The notes under the pieces: generated by a model | Seen by the model: only the letters and a program-made list of their open reading frames with translations | Database searches by the model: none | Told to the model about the DNA's origin: nothing | Translations under genes and position numbers: made by a program | Source: Bacteroidota bacterium | GTDB lineage: Bacteria; Bacteroidota; Bacteroidia; Chitinophagales; Chitinophagaceae | Direction of reading: 5' to 3' | Length of the DNA stretch: 5,737 bases | Assembly: GCA_947462495.1 (NCBI GenBank) | Contig: CANHOY010000113.1 | Coordinates: 1 to 5,737, forward strand | Part shown: positions 1 through 5,737 of the stretch, piece by piece | Numbering within the stretch: the stretch's first letter is position 1 | Layout: every line of letters starts with the position of its first letter

Positions 1-855
1 AATCTCTAATTCCACGCCCATATCAATTATTTCTCCAATTTTACTAATGCCTTCTCCAAAAATAATTTCAAACTCTGCTGCTCTAAAAGGTGGAGCTACC
101 TTATTTTTTACCACTTTTACTTTAACTCTATTTCCTATTGCTTCATCACCATCTTTAATTTGTGCCATTCTTCTAATATCTAATCTTACGGAAGCATAAA
201 ACTTTAAGGCATTTCCTCCTGTAGTCGTTTCTGGATTACCAAATACGATTCCAATTTTTTCTCTTAGTTGATTAATGAAAATACAAATGGTATTTGTTTT
301 ATTAATAGTAGCAGTTAATTTTCTTAATGCTTGACTCATTAATCTTGCATGTAATCCCATTTTACTATCACCCATTTCACCTTCTAGCTCGCTCTTTGGA
401 ACCAATGCTGCCACTGAATCTATCACCAATACATCTATTGCCCCAGATAATATTAATCTATCCGCAATTTCTAATGCTTGTTCGCCATAATCTGGTTGGG
501 ATACTAATAAATTATCTACATCCACTCCTAATTTTTTTGCATAGGCACTATCAAATGCATGTTCTGCATCTATGATAGCACACATACCACCTTTTTTTTG
601 AGCTTCTGCAATAACATGAATGGCTACCGTTGTTTTACCAGAAGACTCTGGTCCATATATTTCTACAATTCTTCCTTTAGGTAACCCGCCAATTCCAAGA
701 GCGGTATCTAATCCAATGGATCCTGTTGATATTACTTCTTGAGGTTCTTGACTTCTTTCATTCATCATCATCACACTTCCTTTGCCATAATCTTTGTCAA
801 TTTTGTCAATGGTTAATTTTAATGCTTTTAGTTTTTCTACGTTGGGGTTACTCAT
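1..855 (-). CDS. recA: RecA recombinase, C-terminus cut by window edge
   Basis: RecA is the cytoplasmic ATP-dependent DNA strand-exchange protein of homologous recombination and the DNA-damage response. The visible 285 residues start at ATG 855-853 (MSNPNVEKLKALKLTIDKI) and stay open to base 1, so roughly the last 50-65 residues of a normal RecA are missing. Seen directly: the polymerisation helix at about residues 5-24, STGSIGLDTALG at 43-54, Walker A GPESSGKT at 68-75, DAEHAFD with catalytic Glu98, Walker B DVLVID at 141-146, the loop L1 region ELEGEMGD at 156-163, and the loop L2 region NQLREKIG through NPETTTGGNALKFYASVR at 195-224. All key positions are intact and there is no intein or frameshift. 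It has no Shine-Dalgarno sequence. It lies 223 bp downstream of a sugar operon on the same strand and probably has its own promoter. An alternative family is very unlikely. Confidence 0.98.
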   Translation of the reverse strand, partial: MSNPNVEKLKALKLTIDKIDKDYGKGSVMMMNERSQEPQEVISTGSIGLDTALGIGGLPKGRIVEIYGPESSGKTTVAIHVIAEAQKKGGMCAIIDAEHAFDSAYAKKLGVDVDNLLVSQPDYGEQALEIADRLILSGAIDVLVIDSVAALVPKSELEGEMGDSKMGLHARLMSQALRKLTATINKTNTICIFINQLREKIGIVFGNPETTTGGNALKFYASVRLDIRRMAQIKDGDEAIGNRVKVKVVKNKVAPPFRAAEFEIIFGEGISKIGEIIDMGVELEI

Positions 856-889
856 GGTTAGTCGTTTTATGTTTTCTTTAATATTTATG

Positions 890-897
890 TGAAGATA
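890..897 (-). promoter_or_regulatory. Candidate recA -7 promoter element
   Basis: The minus strand reads TATCTTCA, which fits the Bacteroidota sigma -7 consensus TAnnTTTG at six of eight positions counting the two free ones. It sits about 35 bp upstream of the recA ATG, a plausible leader length. No clear TTG -33 element is seen; that position would fall at the edge of the palindrome at 916-930. The match is weak in A/T-rich DNA, so this is only a candidate. Confidence 0.3.
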
Positions 898-915
898 GGG
901 ATAAATTGTTAATAA

Positions 916-953
916 ACTAAAATATTTAGTATTTTTTTACTAATTAGATTAGT
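916..953. promoter_or_regulatory. Paired 15-bp dyads upstream of recA, possible operator
   Basis: Two perfect inverted repeats of the same design lie side by side: ACTAAA-ATA-TTTAGT at 916-930 and ACTAAT-TAG-ATTAGT at 939-953. Both fit ACTAAW-N3-WTTAGT, and their centres are 23 bp apart, about two helical turns. The inner half-sites also pair as TTAGTA-T6-TACTAA (926-943), so four half-sites alternate in orientation. The pair lies 61-98 bp before the recA start and just upstream of the candidate -7 element, where a dimeric repressor would cover the -33 region. It does not match an established LexA box that I know. A role in DNA-damage control is inference. Confidence 0.4.
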
Positions 954-1031
954 TTTTTATAAATATTCTATTATAACATTGATTTTCAATTACTTAGAAC
1001 TATCCCTTTTTTTCAAAATAGTTTAGTAATT

Positions 1032-1054
1032 CCCCCTTTTTTATTAAAAGGAGG
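1032..1054 (-). terminator. Stem-loop after the sugar operon, possible terminator
   Basis: On the minus strand the arms CCTCCTTTT (1054-1046) and AAAAGGGGG (1040-1032) pair over nine base pairs with one G-U wobble around a 5-nt loop. The wobble pairs only in minus-strand RNA; plus-strand RNA would have a C-A mismatch there, which favours the minus orientation. It begins 24 bp after the DUF1080 stop codon. A second small hairpin, GCTTA-CTTC-TAAGC (1067-1054), lies directly before it. No T-tract follows, so it is not a canonical intrinsic terminator; it may instead mark or protect the mRNA 3' end. Confidence 0.4.
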
Positions 1055-1078
1055 CTTAGAAGTAAGCTTTTGTGGTGC

Positions 1079-1783
1079 TTAAAGCAGCTTTATATAGAGG
1101 TCGCGGTATTCCACTTTCATGGTGGGCATTACATGTACTTGTAAACCTAATAGACCTTTCATTTTGCGCTTAACAAGATCCTCATCGGTCACATCGCTCA
1201 TTAATACACCATTGATATAATGTTTCATGCGATTATTATTCACTATGATATGTATTTCATTCCAATCACCCGCTTTGATTTTTGTTTTTAAGGCATCTGA
1301 ATTGCCCACGGAACCTGTAATAGTAGGTTCCTTATCTGTTTTTAATAATGCAATTTCGCCACGCTTGGCTAAAAATCCTCGACCACGTTCTTCATAATTT
1401 TGTCCAGTATACACATTACCACCATCTATATCTGCTTGATATCCTTTTAAGGCATATTTTATATCGAGCAATTCTTCACTCCTATAATTTACACCACTAT
1501 TTCCTTCAGGACTAATTTTATACTTTGCTTTAAATTCAAAATTAGCAGGAAGGCCACCTCTCCAAATTAAAAAAGTATTTGTTTTAATAGGCGTTTTCGC
1601 TGTTACCTCTCCTACAAAACTATTGTCCTTCACTTTCCAAAAAGTGGTATCCGCATCCCATCCCTTCATTGACTTGCCATCAAATATTTTAACAAAGTCG
1701 CCGGTTTTTTGTGCCTGTACTGTCAAAGCAATGCTTACCATCATTAAGGCAATAGCAAAACGGAAATACAATTTTTGGTTCAT
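1079..1783 (-). CDS. Exported DUF1080 protein (3-keto-disaccharide hydrolase family)
   Basis: This 234-residue protein belongs to the DUF1080 family (Pfam PF06439), which has a concanavalin/lectin-like beta-sandwich; characterised members cleave 3-keto-glycosides. Residues 1-24 form a Sec signal peptide (basic start, hydrophobic core FAIALMMVSIALTV, probable VQA|Q cleavage) with no lipobox cysteine, so it is probably periplasmic. Family landmarks seen: FDGKSMKGWD at 34-43, WKVKDNSFVGE at 49-59, NFEFKAKYKI at 81-90, NSGVNYRS at 95-102, GYQADID at 114-120, YTGQNYEERGRG at 125-136, GDWNEIHIIVNNNRMKHYINGV at 172-193 and GLLGLQVH at 210-217. It is a complete single domain of usual length. It is last in the five-gene operon, 37 bp after the Gfo/Idh gene, with no Shine-Dalgarno. 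Substrate is unknown; a purely carbohydrate-binding role is possible. Confidence 0.9.
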   Translation of the reverse strand: MNQKLYFRFAIALMMVSIALTVQAQKTGDFVKIFDGKSMKGWDADTTFWKVKDNSFVGEVTAKTPIKTNTFLIWRGGLPANFEFKAKYKISPEGNSGVNYRSEELLDIKYALKGYQADIDGGNVYTGQNYEERGRGFLAKRGEIALLKTDKEPTITGSVGNSDALKTKIKAGDWNEIHIIVNNNRMKHYINGVLMSDVTDEDLVKRKMKGLLGLQVHVMPTMKVEYRDLYIKLL

Positions 1784-1820
1784 ACAATTTTTAATTAATT
1801 TTTATCTACAAAATATTTAT

Positions 1821-2972
1821 TTATAACACCCCGCAATCTTTCCAACTGCGTGTAGCAGCTGATTCGGCCACTGCTTGACAAACTTTTTGTGTATCTAATG
1901 CTTCTTTAAAAGTAGGAGAACATGGCGCTCCAGTTTCAATGCTCTTTAAAAAATCTGCCACTTGATGTACAAAAGAATGTTCATAGCCAATACTCAATCC
2001 AGGTACCCACCACTTATCCATATAAGGATGATCGCCATCGGTAATGTGTATAGTTCTCCATCCTTTTAATTTTGACTCATCTGAATTATCATAAAACTCT
2101 AATTTATTTAAGTCATGTAAGTCCCAGCGAATAGAAGCATTGGCACCATTAATTTCAAAAGTGTATAAAGCTTTGTGACCTCGTGCATATCTAGTAGATT
2201 CAAACAAACCCAATGAACCATTATTAAAATGACATAAAAAAGAACAAGCGTCATCAATTTTTACGGCTTCCACTTTTCCTGTTAATTGATGCATACGCTC
2301 TTTAACAAAAGTTTCTGTCATCGCTGAAACGTCTTTGATACCGCCGTTTAACCACATCGCTGTATCAATACAATGAGATAGTAAATCTCCCAGTACACCT
2401 GAACCAGCTACTGCTGCATCCATGCGCCAAAGCCCTTCTCCTCCTTGTGGTAAATTTTCATTGATGGTCCAGTCTTGTAAAAAATTAGCCCGGTAATGAA
2501 ATATTTTTCCCAATTTCCCTGAATCAATAATTTCTTTTGCCAATGTTACTGCTGGCAATCGACGATAATTATACCATACGGTATTTTTTACGCCCGCTTT
2601 TTCGATAGCATCTACCATACCCTGTGATTCTGCTAAATCTCTTGCTAATGGTTTTTCACAAAGAATCATTTTTCCTGCGGCTGCGGCTGCAATAGCAATT
2701 TCAGCATGCGTATCATTGGGTGTACAAATATCTACTGCATCAATATCAGCGCGTGCTATTAATTTTCTCCAATCCGTTTCAAAACTTTCATAGCCCCATT
2801 GTTCCGCAAAAGCTTTTGCTTTTGTTTCATTCCGAAAACAAACTGCTTTTAATACAGGGGTGTAAGCGAGTTCAGGAAAAAAATTAGGAACACGGCGATA
2901 ACCATTAGAATGGGTACGACCCATAAAACCACCGCCTATTAATCCAATGTTAAGTATTTTTTTTGTTGACAT
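1821..2972 (-). CDS. Gfo/Idh/MocA-family sugar oxidoreductase
   Basis: This 383-residue cytoplasmic enzyme is of the Gfo/Idh/MocA family, which uses NAD(P) to oxidise or reduce a sugar or cyclitol hydroxyl. The N-terminal Rossmann domain shows GGGFMG at 13-18, the DICTPNDTHAE strand at 81-91 and the family EKP motif at 106-108 with catalytic Lys107. The C-terminal alpha/beta domain carries GDLLSHCIDTAMW at 195-207, where Asp196 and His200 have the Asp-x3-His spacing of inositol dehydrogenases. There is no signal peptide or Tat motif. The start ATG at 2972 gives the glycine-rich loop its normal N-terminal position. It is the fourth gene of the operon, 34 bp after the second TIM-barrel gene. 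In this company a C3 oxidation of a glycoside, or reduction of a free 3-keto-sugar, is likely. The exact substrate and direction are inference; myo-inositol-type chemistry is an alternative. Confidence 0.93.
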   Translation of the reverse strand: MSTKKILNIGLIGGGFMGRTHSNGYRRVPNFFPELAYTPVLKAVCFRNETKAKAFAEQWGYESFETDWRKLIARADIDAVDICTPNDTHAEIAIAAAAAGKMILCEKPLARDLAESQGMVDAIEKAGVKNTVWYNYRRLPAVTLAKEIIDSGKLGKIFHYRANFLQDWTINENLPQGGEGLWRMDAAVAGSGVLGDLLSHCIDTAMWLNGGIKDVSAMTETFVKERMHQLTGKVEAVKIDDACSFLCHFNNGSLGLFESTRYARGHKALYTFEINGANASIRWDLHDLNKLEFYDNSDESKLKGWRTIHITDGDHPYMDKWWVPGLSIGYEHSFVHQVADFLKSIETGAPCSPTFKEALDTQKVCQAVAESAATRSWKDCGVL

Positions 2973-3006
2973 ATTTTTACAAATTAAATATTGAGTTTAT
3001 ATTTTT

Positions 3007-4041
3007 TTATTCCGCTTCATACCAACCATGTTGATCACGTACTTTGATCATAGAAGCTAAAATATCATTCCATGTTTGTTGCTTAGTCATCACTTCATTA
3101 GGAAACATACAACCATCCCAACAAATATGTTTAAATGCTTTTGTTAACGCTCCATCCTCATTGCGTAACCAAAAGCCAGCATGCTTAGCAATGTCTAATT
3201 TACCATTGGGATCCAATGCTTGACAATGACGTCCTGTTTTATCATGCGCTCCTGTGCCATGTACTGTTCCATCATTTTGTGCCACATGAAAATCAAGTGT
3301 CCAAGGACGTAATGCTTGCGTTAATTTTTTTAATCCCGCATCTAAGGTTGCTTGATCGCTCCAATCAAAATTTTCTGGTAAGATGCGATCCTTAGGACTA
3401 TTGTATCCTAATAAATATAAAAGCGTATGGGCCATATCTGCTTGAAAACCAATATTTGGACGGTTCACTGCCTCTAGGGTATCTATCATGGCAGACCAGC
3501 TATGCATTCCCCCCCAACAAATTTCTCCTTCAGCAGCTAATTTTTCACCATAGTCAGCTGCTACATCACAAGCTTCTCTAAATGTTTCAGCAATTAATTT
3601 AGTATTGTTGATAGGATCTGCACTCCAAGCCTCTGGCTTACTCGCCGAATCAATTCTAATAATTCCACTAGGACGCACTCCATACTCTTTTAGTTTTTGT
3701 CCAAAGCGACATGCTCTTTTAACCATGTCCACAAATACCGCACGATCTTCTTTGGATCCCATCGCAGGTCCTCCCCAAATAGGTGCCACCAAGCTTCCAA
3801 TATTTAAATTTAATTTGGTTACTTTTTCGGCTAATTTTTTAATGCCATCATCTGATTCATCAATATTAAAATGAGGCTCAAAAAGACCAATGTCAATCCC
3901 ATCAAATTTTACGCCATCCACTTCGGCGTTAACAGTAAGTTCTAATAAGGTATCAAGCCCTATTGGAGTTTCTGAATCTGGGCCCTTGCCTACAATACCC
4001 GGCCATGTTGCGTTGTGTAATTTTGGATAATTGTTTTTCAT
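3007..4041 (-). CDS. Xylose-isomerase-like TIM-barrel protein (second copy, divergent)
   Basis: This 344-residue protein appears to be a member of the AP-endonuclease-2/xylose-isomerase-like TIM-barrel superfamily (PF01261 type), which includes sugar isomerases, epimerases and C-glycoside-cleaving lyases. Seen: VDGVKFDGIDIGLFEPHF at 41-58, GEICWGGMHSW at 172-182, GFQADMAHT at 198-206, LDFHVAQNDGTVHGTGAHD at 249-267 and HICWDGCMF at 305-313. By analogy with the family, Glu173, Asp202, His252 and Asp309 are the likely metal ligands, although the last is usually Glu. It is longer than its neighbour and shares little sequence with it, so it is not a recent duplicate. No signal peptide is present. 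Its ATG overlaps the upstream gene's TGA by 4 bp, implying coupled translation. Possible roles are keto-sugar isomerisation or beta-elimination of a 3-keto-glycoside; function is not determined from sequence. Confidence 0.85.
   Translation of the reverse strand: MKNNYPKLHNATWPGIVGKGPDSETPIGLDTLLELTVNAEVDGVKFDGIDIGLFEPHFNIDESDDGIKKLAEKVTKLNLNIGSLVAPIWGGPAMGSKEDRAVFVDMVKRACRFGQKLKEYGVRPSGIIRIDSASKPEAWSADPINNTKLIAETFREACDVAADYGEKLAAEGEICWGGMHSWSAMIDTLEAVNRPNIGFQADMAHTLLYLLGYNSPKDRILPENFDWSDQATLDAGLKKLTQALRPWTLDFHVAQNDGTVHGTGAHDKTGRHCQALDPNGKLDIAKHAGFWLRNEDGALTKAFKHICWDGCMFPNEVMTKQQTWNDILASMIKVRDQHGWYEAE
4038..4041 (-). other. ATGA stop-start overlap
   Basis: The minus strand reads ATGA. ATG (4041-4039) starts the 344-residue TIM barrel and TGA (4040-4038) ends the 282-residue one. 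With no Shine-Dalgarno sequence before this start, termination-reinitiation is the likely way it is translated, which would keep the two proteins at related levels. Confidence 0.9.
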
Positions 4042-4886
4042 ATGGTTTCATTTAATTGTTTTTTAATAAAGGCCAACCCATTGGTGGCTATTTCCCAGGG
4101 TAAGGAATATTCTCTCCACACATTAATACTATTTGCAAAATCAGGATCATTGCGCGAAAAAGCTTCTATGGTTAGCCATCCCTTATAATTAATTTCTTTA
4201 AGCGTAGAAAAAGTTTCACTCCATTGTACATGACCATCACCAGGAGTGCCTCGATCGTTTTCGCTAATATGTACATGTCCTAAAATGGGAGCTATATTTT
4301 TTAATGCTTGGCCATTTTTTTTCTCTTCAATGTTGGAATGATGGGTGTCATACATGGCTTTCACATTTGGATGATTCGCCATGGTGACTAATTTTTTTAA
4401 TTGGTCCATGGTATTACATAAATAACATTCAAAACGATTGAGTGCTTCCAAGGTTAATGTAATTCCCGCTTCTGCTGCATGTTCACCAGCCGCATGAAGT
4501 AATTCAGCACAATGTGCATACTCTGTTTCTTGTGGTGGTTTTTTTGTAAAAATTCCATGGGCTGAATGAAAGGGTCCGCATAAAATAGTAGAATGCATAT
4601 CATGCGCACGATCAATTCCCCACTTAATTCTGTCTAGCGCCCGTTGGCGTACTTGCGAAGAGGGGTCCACTGGATTTTGTTCTTTATCTACCACAAAAAC
4701 AGCTGTAGTTTCTAATCCAATATTGGTTGCATGGGCGCCAAAGCGTTGATAGGCTTTAGCATCGGGGGCACCAATAAAACACTCGACCCCATCATATCCA
4801 ATTTTTTTTAATTCATCAATAATGGGAAATAAATCATCTGAAACCACCGCCGACCATACCAGCGTATTAAAACCAATTTTATTCAT
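4038..4886 (-). CDS. Ketose 3-epimerase-like TIM-barrel sugar isomerase
   Basis: This 282-residue cytoplasmic TIM-barrel protein (xylose-isomerase-like, PF01261) resembles D-tagatose/D-psicose 3-epimerases and hydroxypyruvate isomerases. Seen: MNKIGFNTLVW at the start, TLEALNRFECY at 145-155, MYDTHHSNIEE at 178-188, HVHISENDRGTPGDGHVQW at 204-222 and LTIEAFSR at 238-245. Glu147, Asp180, His206 and Glu241 match the metal site of Agrobacterium D-psicose 3-epimerase (Glu150, Asp183, His209, Glu244, from memory), and Glu153, His183 and Arg212 match its substrate residues, all with a constant offset of three. The start at 4886 leaves an 8-bp gap after the ThuA stop; an upstream in-frame ATG at 4958 would add 24 unconserved residues inside ThuA and is rejected. 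It probably epimerises or isomerises a keto-sugar. Hydroxypyruvate isomerase is less likely in this context. Confidence 0.88.
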   Translation of the reverse strand: MNKIGFNTLVWSAVVSDDLFPIIDELKKIGYDGVECFIGAPDAKAYQRFGAHATNIGLETTAVFVVDKEQNPVDPSSQVRQRALDRIKWGIDRAHDMHSTILCGPFHSAHGIFTKKPPQETEYAHCAELLHAAGEHAAEAGITLTLEALNRFECYLCNTMDQLKKLVTMANHPNVKAMYDTHHSNIEEKKNGQALKNIAPILGHVHISENDRGTPGDGHVQWSETFSTLKEINYKGWLTIEAFSRNDPDFANSINVWREYSLPWEIATNGLAFIKKQLNETI

Positions 4887-4894
4887 GTACTTTT

Positions 4895-5737
4895 TTATTT
4901 TATGGTTGAAGCAACAATACCACGATAAGGAATATTTATATTTAGTTTCCCCGCCCATTTTTTGGGAATTTCTTTTCCTGCCGCCCAGTGAATTCCATTA
5001 ATGACTACATGTTGAAATGCCTCTTGATTAAAATCATCTGGGTGTCCCAATGTGGTAAAGAAAATTTTTGCACCAAAGCTATTAACGCCGGTCCACACTA
5101 CTGGATTATCATAAGCAGAAGTGGGTGATGGATTAATTGGGTGACCCATCAATAAAGCGACGGATCCTTTCATTGGATAGCTTGGCAATACCTGATACAA
5201 CCAAGATCTTGCATGAAAATTATTTTCCACGCCTGTTAAAATTGGATTTTTTGCTTCTGTGCTAATTATACTAACATCGGTAGAAGATTCGTGTCCATAA
5301 TGAGTATGCTTCGCAACACCTCCCCAACCCGGAGGCGCATTAAATGCAAACTCACCAAATGCATTCCATTTTTCTAAAGGATGTCCTTTAGGATAATTAA
5401 AAGCATGAGTCGTAGTGCGAAAGCCCACCATGGGTTTGCCAGATTTTAAATACGCTTCAATATATTGAATCTGATCTGCTGGAAGTCTGCGCCAACGTAG
5501 AAAAAAAACAGCCAAATCAGCCTCCTTTAATGCTTCTAAGCCTGGAATATTTTCTTCTGAATTTTGATCAGGTGAAGCTTTTAATACAATGGCTCTAAAT
5601 CCATAATTTTTTTCTAAGTCAGCTGCAATGATAGGTAGGGTGGATTCTCCTCCATATTCATGATCGCCTGTTACAAAAACAATCAATGGTTTTTTGTTAC
5701 TGCTTGCCTTTTGACTATATCCCACATTTACAAAAAC
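4895..5737 (-). CDS. ThuA-family protein, exported, N-terminus beyond window edge
   Basis: The 280 visible residues belong to the ThuA family (PF06283), with a class I glutamine-amidotransferase-like fold. Agrobacterium ThuA works with the Gfo/Idh protein ThuB in trehalose/3-keto-trehalose catabolism. Counting visible residues from the edge: FVTGDHEYGG at 21-30, FFLRWRRL at 78-85, GFRTTTHAF at 105-113, HTHYGHESS at 144-152, NPILTGV at 164-170, SVALLMGHP at 192-200, PVVWTG at 212-217, and the closing family motif TLGHPDDF at 229-236 with GIHWAAG at 248-254. The frame has no stop up to base 5737. Residues 1-9 (VFVNVGYSQ) look like the end of a Sec signal peptide, so the true start lies outside and an in-frame GTG at 5725-5723 is not the start. 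It is the first visible gene of the operon. The reaction of this family is poorly defined. Confidence 0.9.
   Translation of the reverse strand, partial: VFVNVGYSQKASSNKKPLIVFVTGDHEYGGESTLPIIAADLEKNYGFRAIVLKASPDQNSEENIPGLEALKEADLAVFFLRWRRLPADQIQYIEAYLKSGKPMVGFRTTTHAFNYPKGHPLEKWNAFGEFAFNAPPGWGGVAKHTHYGHESSTDVSIISTEAKNPILTGVENNFHARSWLYQVLPSYPMKGSVALLMGHPINPSPTSAYDNPVVWTGVNSFGAKIFFTTLGHPDDFNQEAFQHVVINGIHWAAGKEIPKKWAGKLNINIPYRGIVASTIK

Larger units (their letters stand above)
856..1078. other. Intergenic region between sugar operon and recA
   Basis: This 223-bp spacer is strongly A/T-rich and has no credible coding frame. Read in the transcription direction, it holds a small hairpin with arms GCTTA/TAAGC (1067-1054), a larger G/C-containing stem-loop (1054-1032), a weak inverted repeat AACTAT/ATAGTT (998-1003 with 1018-1023), two matched 15-bp dyads (953-939 and 930-916), and a TAnnTTTG-like hexamer region (897-890) 35 bp before the recA start. 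The arrangement fits an operon 3' end followed by an independent recA promoter. Confidence 0.7.

Noticed and set aside
327..575. Plus-strand 82-residue reading frame
   Set aside because: It lies entirely within recA on the opposite strand; the leucine/histidine-rich product matches no family and is a shadow of RecA codons.
592..599. Eight-base A/T run in recA, with similar runs at 2957-2964 and 4802-4809
   Set aside because: All are read in frame as ordinary lysine codons in intact genes; there is no sign of programmed slippage or frameshift.
970..975. TATAAT-like hexamer on the minus strand upstream of recA
   Set aside because: There is no properly spaced -35 partner, it is far from the recA start, and Bacteroidota promoters do not normally use this consensus.
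998..1023. Inverted repeat AACTAT/ATAGTT
   Set aside because: The arms are only 6 bp with a 14-nt loop in very A/T-rich DNA, so it is expected by chance and has no supporting context.
1623..1826. Plus-strand 67-residue reading frame
   Set aside because: It is antisense to the DUF1080 N-terminus and the short gap before it, with no recognisable domain or start signal; a shadow.
2973..3006. Possible internal promoter (TTAATTTG) before the Gfo/Idh gene
   Set aside because: It would lie only about 7 bp from the start codon, has no -33 partner and is in a short operon gap; better explained as A/T-rich leader.
3605..3874. Plus-strand 89-residue reading frame
   Set aside because: It is antisense to the conserved middle of the 344-residue TIM-barrel gene and has no family resemblance; a shadow.
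4887..4958. 24-residue N-terminal extension of the ketose 3-epimerase-like protein
   Set aside because: It would overlap the end of ThuA by 64 bp, and its sequence is not barrel-like. The internal ATG at 4886 begins with the typical first strand (MNKIGFNTLVW) and leaves a normal 8-bp gap.
1..5737. CRISPR arrays, tRNA/rRNA genes, insertion sequences or phage genes
   Set aside because: I looked on both strands and saw no regular direct repeats, cloverleaf-type sequences, transposase frames or terminal inverted repeats.

Overview
The window is AT-rich bacterial DNA in which every supported gene is on the minus strand, so transcription runs from high to low coordinates. It looks like Bacteroidota, possibly Chitinophagaceae-like. 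The reasons are the protein families present, A/T-rich leaders with no Shine-Dalgarno sequence before the starts, exported proteins whose signal peptides end in -AQ or -YSQ, and a TAnnTTTG-like promoter candidate. The family-level assignment is inference only.

Layout in transcription order: (1) 5737-4895, a ThuA-family protein whose N-terminus lies beyond the window edge, with the end of a probable signal peptide visible; (2) 4886-4038, a xylose-isomerase-like TIM barrel with the full metal and substrate residue set of ketose 3-epimerases; (3) 4041-3007, a second and different TIM-barrel protein whose start overlaps the previous stop by 4 bp; (4) 2972-1821, a Gfo/Idh/MocA NAD(P)-dependent sugar oxidoreductase; (5) 1783-1079, an exported DUF1080 (3-keto-disaccharide hydrolase family) protein. 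The gaps are 8, -4, 34 and 37 bp, so these five genes almost certainly form one operon. A 223-bp intergenic region (856-1078) follows, holding stem-loops near the operon end and two matched palindromes ahead of the next gene. Last comes recA (855-1), cut at its C-terminus by the window edge.

The five-gene set resembles the recently recognised way of breaking glycosides through 3-keto intermediates: oxidation of the sugar at C3 (Gfo/Idh type or another oxidoreductase), cleavage of the 3-keto-glycoside (DUF1080 or TIM-barrel lyase types), and handling of the free keto-sugar (epimerase-like TIM barrels, Gfo/Idh run as a reductase). ThuA-family proteins are tied to 3-keto-trehalose catabolism in Agrobacterium. 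Signal peptides place ThuA and DUF1080 outside the cytoplasm, whereas the two TIM barrels and the dehydrogenase look cytoplasmic, so the pathway probably spans the inner membrane. The substrate cannot be read from the window. No transporter, regulator or classical glycoside hydrolase is visible. recA is a housekeeping neighbour with its own likely promoter. The paired dyads in front of it are the most unusual non-coding signal.
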